Below are positions 17,362 through 24,025 of a DNA stretch of 64,000 nucleotides, in pieces; position 1 is the stretch's first letter, and each line of letters opens with the position of its first letter. Origin of the DNA: Flavobacterium phycosphaerae (GTDB taxonomy: Bacteria; Bacteroidota; Bacteroidia; Flavobacteriales; Flavobacteriaceae); the NCBI RefSeq assembly GCF_010119235.1, contig NZ_JAAATZ010000001.1:2138501-2202500 (forward strand), read 5' to 3'. The notes under the pieces were generated by a model that saw nothing but the letters and a program-made list of their open reading frames with translations, was not told the origin of the DNA and ran no database searches. The translations under genes were made by a program, and so were the position numbers.

Positions 17362-17487
17362 TAACGTTTTGCGGCTTCACGAGGTTGCGAAGTTCGTGAC
17401 TGCGTATTTTCTACTAAAGTAGAAAATAATTGCGAAAGATGTACGTCGATAGACTACATTTTTCGCAATCTCGTGAAACCGCTGTTA
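17362..17487 (-). repeat. attC-like site 21 (own type)
   Basis: 126 bp. Arms TTGCGGCTTCACGAGGTTGCG / CGCAATCTCGTGAAACCGC; central hairpin TTTTCTACTAAAGTAGAAAA. Confidence 0.87.
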
Positions 17488-17520
17488 GCTGTAGTGTTTT
17501 TATTTTTCAATGTTTCTTTT

Positions 17521-18051
17521 TCAATTTGGGTTTTTAAAAGTTCTGTCGTGTTTTCCGCTCCACGAAGTTATATAATAAGTAATACAATCATAATTGAAAT
17601 GTTCAAGTTTTTTCCCACTTTCAATAATTTCTATTTCTTCTTTTGTCAAAAGAGTTGAAGCTCCGCCACCAGCAGAAACAACAAACAATTCGTCTTTTAA
17701 TATTTTATGAAAATTTTCCAGCGCATTTTTCAGTTCATTTTCGATATTCAGTTCTGCAAAACTATCATAATGGCTGTGAAAACTATCGAAGCCAACAGTT
17801 AATTCGTTATTTTCAGTTTCAAAGAATAAATTACCAGCCGCATTTTCATTTTTTGTTTTTAGTTCAAGTAAAATATACTTTTTTCCAAAATTCGATTTTT
17901 CTAATGTTATATTTTTTAATAATTCTTTATGATGTTTTTTTAAATATTTATAAACTTTTAGAGAATAATCATTTAACTCATTTAGATTAAATTCGTCTTT
18001 TGGTATGTTGAAAAAATTGTAAATTTTATTTTTTAAATTGCTTAATATCAT
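17521..18051 (-). CDS. Cassette 21: cytoplasmic protein, possible immunity-type domain
   Basis: 176 residues without signal peptide. N-terminal helices (LKNKIYNFFNIPKDEFNLNELNDYSLKVYKYLKKHHKELLKN) precede a beta domain (KYILLELKTKNENAAGNLFFETENNELTVGFDSFHSHYDSF) and a C-terminal segment with GGGASTLLTKEEIEII and ITSWSGKHDRTFK. The pattern 'NELTVGFDSFHSHYDSF' is reminiscent of polymorphic-toxin immunity proteins, but I cannot assign a family. Intact. Confidence 0.68.
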   Translation of the reverse strand: MILSNLKNKIYNFFNIPKDEFNLNELNDYSLKVYKYLKKHHKELLKNITLEKSNFGKKYILLELKTKNENAAGNLFFETENNELTVGFDSFHSHYDSFAELNIENELKNALENFHKILKDELFVVSAGGGASTLLTKEEIEIIESGKKLEHFNYDCITYYITSWSGKHDRTFKNPN

Positions 18052-18083
18052 CTTATTACGTTCTGTTTTTTTAACATTACAGC

Positions 18084-18212
18084 TAACGTTTCGCGGCTTG
18101 AAGCAGTAACGAAGCCAGCGAACCGATTATTTTCTGTTAAAGATAAATATTTTTCGTGAGGAATAGGAGTGAAGTAAGAAAGTAAACCAGTTATTGCTGC
18201 AAACCGCTGTTA
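18084..18212 (-). repeat. attC-like site 22 (own type)
   Basis: 129 bp, the longest. Arms CGCGGCTTGAAGCAGTAACG / TTATTGCTGCAAACCGC; keeps TATCTTT on the cassette strand. Confidence 0.87.
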
Positions 18213-18222
18213 TGTGTGGTTT

Positions 18223-18789
18223 TTATTTTCTTATTTTACTGTAAACATCGTAAGGCTCTAATCTGTTATTTACAAAATCATTTATAATTTTTTCATCCAA
18301 GTTTTGTGGCATTCCAATCCATTTCACTATTCCTTTATTGTCAATTAATATTGCTATTGGTAATGATAAGGTATTAATACCACCAGTCCAGAATGAATTT
18401 AATTTTCTTTGGTCTGAAGCTATCATTGAATTAAATTTTAAATGGTAATTTTTTAGAGCTTTTTTTATCAAATCAGGCTTTTCATTTGTTAATGTAATAA
18501 AATATAAATTCTTGTTAGTGAATTTAGCTTGTAAATCGTTCATATGCTCAATACTAAAAGAACCAGAATTAAATCCTGACTTCCAAAAATTGACAACTAT
18601 AAATTTATCGTCCAATTTTTTGTCTTCGGGCACATTGTTAATCCAATCTGTAATCTTTAAATCTGCTCTTCCGTTAAGTCTTACCTTTATAATTGATTCT
18701 TGGTTGATGTAATCAATTTTCGGTTTGTTTTCCTGTGAAAATAAATTAAGAGAAATGAGTAGAATAGTAAGTTTGATTATTATTTTCAT
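18223..18789 (-). CDS. Cassette 22: periplasmic TlpA-like thioredoxin fold without catalytic cysteines
   Basis: 188 residues with a signal peptide (MKIIIKLTILLISLNLFSQ). The thioredoxin fold is visible: FIVVNFWKSGFNSGSFSIEHMNDLQAKF (position of the usual FWATWCPPC), LYFITLTNEKPDLIKKALKNYHLKF, the cis-Pro-like segment SLPIAILIDNKGIVKWIG. In place of CxxC stands GFNS, so it cannot do thiol redox chemistry as such and is probably a binding or regulatory derivative. Intact. Confidence 0.8.
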   Translation of the reverse strand: MKIIIKLTILLISLNLFSQENKPKIDYINQESIIKVRLNGRADLKITDWINNVPEDKKLDDKFIVVNFWKSGFNSGSFSIEHMNDLQAKFTNKNLYFITLTNEKPDLIKKALKNYHLKFNSMIASDQRKLNSFWTGGINTLSLPIAILIDNKGIVKWIGMPQNLDEKIINDFVNNRLEPYDVYSKIRK

Positions 18790-18823
18790 AAATGGTCTTT
18801 TTTAAGGTGGCAAAAATCACACA

Positions 18824-18947
18824 TAACGTACCGCGGCTTCGCGTCTGTGGCGGGAAGGTAAGCGGTTAGCTGTAAAGATATGTAAATTTCCTTTCGATTT
18901 TCCGTTTAAGGAAAATCGATTGCAGCTATTGCGCGAAACCGCTGTTA
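18824..18947 (-). repeat. attC-like site 23 (type A), nearest to the recombinase
   Basis: 124 bp type A site. Its cassette side (GTTATAGCCAGTTATTT) pairs at 16 of 17 positions with AAATAATTGGCTATAAC at 19525-19541. Confidence 0.9.
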
Positions 18948-18954
18948 TAGCCAG

Positions 18955-19524
18955 TTATTTTTCCCATTCTATTTCCGTATCCAAATATGCGCCATGCTTT
19001 TCGCTCCAAATCATTATGATTTTAATTTCTGCATCTTTGTATTTCCAAGTCACTTTTCTTTGAGTAATTTCAGTTGGTATATCGCCGACAGAACTATCCA
19101 TTATTTTTGTTAGCTTACCCTGGTCTCCAACAGGTAAATTTAAATCTTCCGAAACCTTCGTTACCATTCTATCGAATTGGTTGCTAAAATCTTTCAGTTT
19201 TGCTTTCTCTGGATTTTTCCATGTATAATTTATTTCTCTAACGAGACTATCTTTTTTTAAATAAAAATAGGTGACATTAACTTTGCCAAAATATCTATTT
19301 TCAGGGCGTGCGTAAATTTTGAGTTTTCCATAGCGAATTATTGAATCCTCTTTCGATTGTACATATTCATGTTTTGATTGATATGTTACAGAATTAAAAC
19401 TTTCTTCGATTGAAGTTATATTTTCAACCTTAACTTTGTCATAACTAATGAAAGATTTCTGAGAATATAGGCTTATATTCAACATAAGAACTAAAGAAAG
19501 TGAAAAGTTGTATTTAACGTGCAT
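18955..19524 (-). CDS. Cassette 23: secreted protein of unknown function, array-proximal cassette
   Basis: 189 residues. Signal peptide MHVKYNFSLSLVLMLNISLYSQ, then a charged beta-rich domain (YDKVKVENITSIEESFNSVTYQSK...YGKLKIYARPENRYFGKVNVTYFYLKKD) and a C-terminal part with WKYKDAEIKIIMIWSEKHGAYLDTEIEWEK. Function unknown. In an integron the cassette next to the recombinase is the most recently inserted and best expressed one; by that logic this is the latest acquisition. The ATG is only 16 nt from the junction. Confidence 0.7.
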   Translation of the reverse strand: MHVKYNFSLSLVLMLNISLYSQKSFISYDKVKVENITSIEESFNSVTYQSKHEYVQSKEDSIIRYGKLKIYARPENRYFGKVNVTYFYLKKDSLVREINYTWKNPEKAKLKDFSNQFDRMVTKVSEDLNLPVGDQGKLTKIMDSSVGDIPTEITQRKVTWKYKDAEIKIIMIWSEKHGAYLDTEIEWEK

Positions 19525-19540
19525 AAATAATTGGCTATAA

Positions 19541-19642
19541 CTAGTTTATATGCGAAATGAAACTTCGGGTATAAGACATAATGTGGGTGGATAGCCGAAG
19601 GTTTTGTTCGTATTATTGTTTTTCAAAAATAGGTACTTTTTT
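19541..19642 (-). other. attI-like primary recombination region
   Basis: The array does not end in a full attC site here. The last cassette end GGCTATAA is followed directly by CTAG and unique sequence up to the recombinase stop codon. Read on the cassette strand the junction is CTAG|TTATAGCC, matching the G|TT point of the other sites. The region holds an imperfect hairpin at 19560-19604 (AAACTTCGGGTAT / ATAGCCGAAGGTTT) that could be a recombinase-binding structure or the recombinase terminator. Confidence 0.6.
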
Positions 19643-20686
19643 TTACAAATCATCAAACGGACTTTTAATTTGTTGTATTTTTTTGGTGCTTACATGGGTG
19701 TAGATTTCTGTTGTTTTACTGGCGCTGTGTCCTAATAACTCTTGAATGTAGCGTATATCAGTGCCGCTTTCCAATAAATGGGTGGCATAACTGTGACGCA
19801 GCCAATGCAAAGTAACCGGCTTATCTATCTTTGCTTTTGTTAATGCTTGTTTTAAAATAACTTGCAAACTGCGCGCATCATAGGGCTTGCCTTCTGTTTG
19901 ACCTTCAAATAAATATGTTTTGGGCTTGTAATCTTTATAATAATCACGAAGAAGTACAAGGATTTTAGGACTCAAAGGGGCTATTCTGTCTTTTTTTCCT
20001 TTTGAGTTTTTTAGCAAAATGATCTGTCGGTTTGAATCAATATGATATGGTTTTAATGCCAACAACTCGCCGGCACGAAGTCCACAGCTGTATATTAAAC
20101 TTAACATAGCTCGGTGCTTGATATTGCTATGTGCTTCTAAAATCTTTTTTACTTCTTCTTTACTCAAAACATTAGGTAGCACTTTGGCCCGCTTTGGTCG
20201 ATGTATACTCTCTATTTCTATTTTTCGGTCTTGAACGGTAATAAAAAACAACTTGATAGCGCTCACAATCTGATTTTGGTATGAAGCGGATAAATTATTC
20301 TTTAAAATGTAGTTATTGTTATAAATAATTACGTCCTGGTTAGAAATATCGCTTGTGGCTTTTTTGTTGAAAAACGTTAGAAAAGATTTTACAGCTTCCA
20401 TATAAGTTTTAATGGTGCTTTCGCTATATCTTTTAGAACGCATCCAGTTTTTATAATTGTACAGCGCTTTTATGCCGTCTTCATTTGGCAATAAATCGGT
20501 CACGAGGGGCAAACCAAAATGTTTTCGGTTCTCTTCGGTATCGGGTAAGAGCCATGCTTTCATGGTTGAACTCCAATACCGACCTTTGAATTGTTTAATA
20601 CGGTCAATTAGCGCTGCATTCTTTTCGAATGAAACGGCAATTTTTGACTCGGCATGGTGAATAATGATTTTAGCACTCCATTCCAT
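19643..20686 (-). CDS. Tyrosine recombinase of the cassette array (Xer-like, not IntI)
   Basis: 347 residues with all catalytic residues in place: Arg204 (SCGLRAGELL), Lys229 (SKGKKDR), His294 and Arg297 (HWLRHSYATHLLESG), His320 (LLGH) and Tyr329 (TTEIYTHVS). Residues 70-155 form the SAM-like core-binding domain. Residues 1-60 are an extra N-terminal module (IIIHHAESKIAVSF...RIKQFKGRYWSSTMKAWLLP) of a kind I associate with Bacteroidota integrases and which resembles HARP-type motifs. The 16-20-residue insertion before the HxxR box that marks true integron integrases is absent. It points toward the array with its 3' end about 100 bp from the first cassette, so it and the cassettes are transcribed in the same direction. 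Its position and the structure of the array make it the likely cassette recombinase. Confidence 0.88.
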   Translation of the reverse strand: MEWSAKIIIHHAESKIAVSFEKNAALIDRIKQFKGRYWSSTMKAWLLPDTEENRKHFGLPLVTDLLPNEDGIKALYNYKNWMRSKRYSESTIKTYMEAVKSFLTFFNKKATSDISNQDVIIYNNNYILKNNLSASYQNQIVSAIKLFFITVQDRKIEIESIHRPKRAKVLPNVLSKEEVKKILEAHSNIKHRAMLSLIYSCGLRAGELLALKPYHIDSNRQIILLKNSKGKKDRIAPLSPKILVLLRDYYKDYKPKTYLFEGQTEGKPYDARSLQVILKQALTKAKIDKPVTLHWLRHSYATHLLESGTDIRYIQELLGHSASKTTEIYTHVSTKKIQQIKSPFDDL

Positions 20687-20859
20687 TTGGATTAACTTTT
20701 GATAAAAGTAAGAAAAAATTATCTAAAATCTTACATTTTTATATGAATTATTGCAATTGATTGTAGAAGTGTTTGCCTTTTTTAAAGCGCATATTTCTCA
20801 TAGTTGTAATAAATGATTTTTTTATACGACTAACCTTCAAACTTTTAAAAACGGTAAAG

Positions 20860-22122
20860 ATGAAACAGTTGACAATCTATTTGGTCGGCTTTCTTTTGTT
20901 AATGGGAAGCAACAGCAAGGCTCAGTCACAAAGAGAGTTGTACAATAACAGTATCAAAGCTTACGAAGCTAAAGACTATGCCACCTACTTGAAACTGACT
21001 CAAAAATTAGACAGTCTGCGGCCTTATCATCCTACTTATACTTATAATTTGGCTTCGGCTTATGCCTTGAATGGCAACAATGATAAATGGTTGGCCGTTT
21101 TAAAACAAGTTCTTCTAATGAATAGCGGGACCGAATTTGAACAAGATTCCGATTTCAACGGACTGAAAGATTCCCCGGGCTATGATAAACTTATCCAATT
21201 AAAAGCCCGTCAAAACGCTACAATAGCAACATCACAAAAAGTAGTTTCCTTGACTGAAAAAGATCTGCATCCGGAAGGACTTACTTATTTGCCAAAATCA
21301 AAAACATGGTTGGTAACCAGTATTCGAAAAAGAAAAATTGCCACTTTCAATCTTAAAACCGGACAATGTTCAGATTGGTTGACTGATGCCGGAATGTTAG
21401 CGGTTTTTGCCGCCAAAGCCGATAGTAAAGAACAGTATTTGTGGGTAGCCACAACGGCTTTACCCGAAATGGAGCGATACACCAAAGAACAATCAGGCAT
21501 GGCTGAAATCTTGAAAGTGGATATTAAAACCAAGCAAATTGTAAAACGATTTCCGATGCAAGGCAACCATGTGTTTGGCGATTTAGTCGTAACCCAAAAC
21601 AATACGGTTTATGTATCTGATAGCGGTACTGCCATGATTTATAAAATTGAAAATGATATGCTTTCGGAATGGCTTTCCCTGGAAAATGAGGGCTATAATC
21701 TGCAGGGTATTACCTTAAACCATGATGAAAGTAAAATGTTTGTTGCCGATTATTTGAAAGGAATTTTGATGGTTTCAGTGTCAGACAAAAATAAAACATG
21801 GCTTGGCTTTCCTGAAGATACCAGTGCTAAAGGTATAGACGGGATGGTATTTTATGCCAATAGTTTAGTGGTTATTCAGAATGGAGTGAAACCCATACGA
21901 GTAGTGCAATTTCAACTCAACAAAGCACAAAACGCTATTGAAAGTTATAAAGTGGTAGACAACAATCGCTCCGAATTTAATGAACCGGCGCAAGCCATAC
22001 TGGTAGGAGATAGCTTATACTTTTTTGCCAATTCGCCTTGGAATGCATATGATAAGAATGGCAATTTAGAATTGACCAAGTTTGAAAACCCAAAGTTGTT
22101 TACTTGTAAATTAAAAGGCTAG
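20860..22122 (+). CDS. Secreted TPR plus beta-propeller protein
   Basis: Start chosen at 20860, where a signal peptide begins (MKQLTIYLVGFLLLMGSNSKAQSQ); the frame is open further upstream. 420 residues. Residues about 25-110 look like a short tetratricopeptide region (YNNSIKAYEAKDYATYLKLTQKLDSLRPYHPTYTYNLASAYALNGNNDKWL). Residues about 140-410 contain NHL/SMP-30-like propeller motifs (LHPEGLTYLPKSKTWLVTSIRKRKIATFNLKTG; NTVYVSDSGTAMIYKIEN; FVADYLKGILMV). Probably periplasmic or surface; substrate unknown. It is divergent from the recombinase and marks the array's chromosomal border. Confidence 0.78.
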   Translation: MKQLTIYLVGFLLLMGSNSKAQSQRELYNNSIKAYEAKDYATYLKLTQKLDSLRPYHPTYTYNLASAYALNGNNDKWLAVLKQVLLMNSGTEFEQDSDFNGLKDSPGYDKLIQLKARQNATIATSQKVVSLTEKDLHPEGLTYLPKSKTWLVTSIRKRKIATFNLKTGQCSDWLTDAGMLAVFAAKADSKEQYLWVATTALPEMERYTKEQSGMAEILKVDIKTKQIVKRFPMQGNHVFGDLVVTQNNTVYVSDSGTAMIYKIENDMLSEWLSLENEGYNLQGITLNHDESKMFVADYLKGILMVSVSDKNKTWLGFPEDTSAKGIDGMVFYANSLVVIQNGVKPIRVVQFQLNKAQNAIESYKVVDNNRSEFNEPAQAILVGDSLYFFANSPWNAYDKNGNLELTKFENPKLFTCKLKG

Positions 22123-22128
22123 GGCAAG

Positions 22129-22590
22129 TTACATTGGTTTGGTCGGAATTTCATTAGTGGCAATGGCTGCTACTTTATTCTCGGCATTAATAGTGACTTT
22201 CAATTCCTTTTTAAAATATTTCTTTTCATAATCAATGCTGTAGCGGAAGACATATTCATCAGTTACTTTGTTGTGAGTAACTTCAAGTAAAGTAAGTCCT
22301 TTGTATCTTCCATAACGTTGATTAATCTTTTGGCAAGTGCCGGATATTTTTTCTTTGGTAGCGTTCTGACGCACTTTTTCGGTGGCTTCGCTACTGCTGA
22401 AAGCTTTAAAACGAGAGGTGTTGCAGGCTTCTAATACTCTTTTGCCCAATTCATAAGCCCTGTCTTTTTTAACAGTTTCCACTTCCTCTATTTTCAGCAC
22501 TTCGATGGTCTTATCTACAGCCGGGTTTTTGCTTTTACAGGAAACTAATAGTATGATGCCGAACAATAAAATAATTTTTTCATAAAACAA
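22129..22590 (-). CDS. Lipoprotein of unknown function
   Basis: 153 residues. Lipoprotein signal MFYEKIILLFGIILLVSCKSK with lipobox LVSC. The mature part (RAYELGKRVLEACNTSRFKAFSSSEATEKVRQNATKEKISGTCQKINQRYGRYKGLTLLEVTHNKVTDEYVFRYSIDYEKKYFKKELKVTINAENKVAAI) looks like a small NTF2/DUF3887-like fold. Convergent with the preceding propeller gene, six bases apart. Confidence 0.72.
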   Translation of the reverse strand: MFYEKIILLFGIILLVSCKSKNPAVDKTIEVLKIEEVETVKKDRAYELGKRVLEACNTSRFKAFSSSEATEKVRQNATKEKISGTCQKINQRYGRYKGLTLLEVTHNKVTDEYVFRYSIDYEKKYFKKELKVTINAENKVAAIATNEIPTKPM

Positions 22591-22769
22591 AGAGTTTAAA
22601 CGGTACTGTATCTGTGAAAAGATAAAACAAAGCTACTATTGCTCTGTTGTTATATTGTTACAGAATTTTTAAAAAGAGTTATAACATCACTACATCCAAA
22701 CAATTCATTTTGCCGTATAGGGTTTTCAGTATTGAATTTGTATTTTTGAACCACTAAAGAAGTCACCAA

Positions 22770-23528
22770 ATGAAAATAGTTATATCGCCTGCCAAATCCT
22801 TAGATTTTGAAACTACTGTTCCCACCACTTTATATACTGAATCTGCTTTTTTGAAGCAATCCAATTCGATTCAAAAAGTACTGAAAAAGAAAAAGCCCAA
22901 ACAATTGTCGGCGCTGATGGATATTTCAGATAAGCTGGCCGAATTGAACTGGCAACGCAATCAGGATTGGCAAACGCCCTTTGCACCTGAAAATGCACGC
23001 CAAGCTATTTATGGTTTTAATGGTGATGTTTATATCGGGTTAGATGCTTATACTTTACCACCGGAAAAGATTGAAGTATTGCAAAACAAATTGCGTATTC
23101 TTTCGGGGCTGTATGGTATTTTGAAGCCTTTAGATTTAATTCAGCCTTACCGTTTGGAAATGGGAACCAAGTTGCCTGTCGGTAAAAACAAGAATCTATA
23201 TGAATTTTGGAAAACAACCGTTACCAAATCGCTAAATGCCGAAATGGTCAAAGGAGAATTATTCCTAAACTTAGCCAGTAATGAATATTTTGACGTCATC
23301 GATACCAAAAAACTCAAAGTGCCGGTCATTACACCCGAGTTCAAAGATTACAAGGATGGGAAACTCAAGATGATTAGTTTTTTTGCCAAAAAGGCGAGGG
23401 GTATGATGGTGCGATATATCATTGATACCAATGCTGAAACGTTGGAGGATATCAAAGGATTCAATTATGAAGGATATGCTTTTGATGCCAATTTGAGTAA
23501 AGGGAATACTTTGGTATTTACAAGATAA
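22770..23528 (+). CDS. yaaA: Peroxide stress protein YaaA (DUF328)
   Basis: 252 residues, full family length. Characteristic opening MKIVISPAKSLDFE and conserved blocks RQAIYGFNGDVYIGLDAY, LRILSGLYGILKPLDLIQPYRLEMGTKL, LFLNLASNEYFDVID and SFFAKKARGMMVRYIIDTNAETLEDIKGFNYEGYAFD. The E. coli homologue binds DNA and limits damage by hydrogen peroxide by reducing free iron. Cytoplasmic. Ends at a bidirectional hairpin shared with the next, convergent gene. Confidence 0.95.
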   Translation: MKIVISPAKSLDFETTVPTTLYTESAFLKQSNSIQKVLKKKKPKQLSALMDISDKLAELNWQRNQDWQTPFAPENARQAIYGFNGDVYIGLDAYTLPPEKIEVLQNKLRILSGLYGILKPLDLIQPYRLEMGTKLPVGKNKNLYEFWKTTVTKSLNAEMVKGELFLNLASNEYFDVIDTKKLKVPVITPEFKDYKDGKLKMISFFAKKARGMMVRYIIDTNAETLEDIKGFNYEGYAFDANLSKGNTLVFTR

Positions 23529-23545
23529 TTTAAAAAGAAAGCATA

Positions 23546-23570
23546 AAAAAAGCTCCCTATTGGGAGCTTT
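23546..23570. terminator. Bidirectional terminator between yaaA and the coiled-coil gene
   Basis: Stem AAGCTCCC / GGGAGCTT with loop TATT, A-tract on one side and T-tract on the other; serves both convergent genes. Confidence 0.85.
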
Positions 23571-23572
23571 TA

Positions 23573-23923
23573 CTATTTCATATAGAAGTATTCTTCATAC
23601 TCCATGCTGGTTTCTCTGGTTACTTTGCGTTGGTCACGGGCTAATTCTCTCATGGCTTCGACCCCTTTTTTAGCACACCGTTTTACTTTGCTTAGTCGTT
23701 TGGAAAAGTCGAGTAGTTTGTTGGCGTCTTCCGGACTTAGTTTTGTTTTCAGTTCATCTACAAAAGAGGAGAACTCTTTAACTACTTCCCGATTTTCATC
23801 GTAATCGGTTTTTAATTCGTCTAACAATTCATCGATTTCTTTGCTGATTTCTTTGCAGTGGTCTTCACTTTTCTTGTGAAGCTCTTCGATGATTTTCTTT
23901 TCTTTATTACCAAAAATGCCCAT
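23573..23923 (-). CDS. Small coiled-coil protein of unknown function
   Basis: 116 residues, highly charged and almost all helix: KKIIEELHKKSEDHCKEISKEIDELLDELKTDYDENREVVKEFSSFVDELKTKL, then DANKLLDFSKRLSKVKRCAKKGVEAMRELARDQRKV. No signal peptide. Begins MGIFGNKEKK. Probably a cytosolic helical bundle; no function assigned. Confidence 0.7.
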   Translation of the reverse strand: MGIFGNKEKKIIEELHKKSEDHCKEISKEIDELLDELKTDYDENREVVKEFSSFVDELKTKLSPEDANKLLDFSKRLSKVKRCAKKGVEAMRELARDQRKVTRETSMEYEEYFYMK

Positions 23924-24025
23924 GATGATTTGATTTAAAGGTTGTTGTTTTGACTGCTCTAAACCAAATTTAGCAAATAGTTTTCAGAAAAGATATAAAT
24001 TGTTAATAAATTGTAAGTTAGCGGG

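Noticed and set aside
402..18947. CRISPR array
   Set aside because: Repeats are over 120 bp, imperfect and palindromic, and the 'spacers' are genes of 400-1900 bp. No cas genes are present.
19643..20686. Classical integron integrase IntI
   Set aside because: The insertion ahead of the HxxR box that defines IntI is missing, and the N-terminal module is foreign to IntI.
20687..20859. Cassette promoter in the recombinase leader
   Set aside because: I see no TTG-N19-TAnnTTTG match in the leftward direction that is good enough to annotate.
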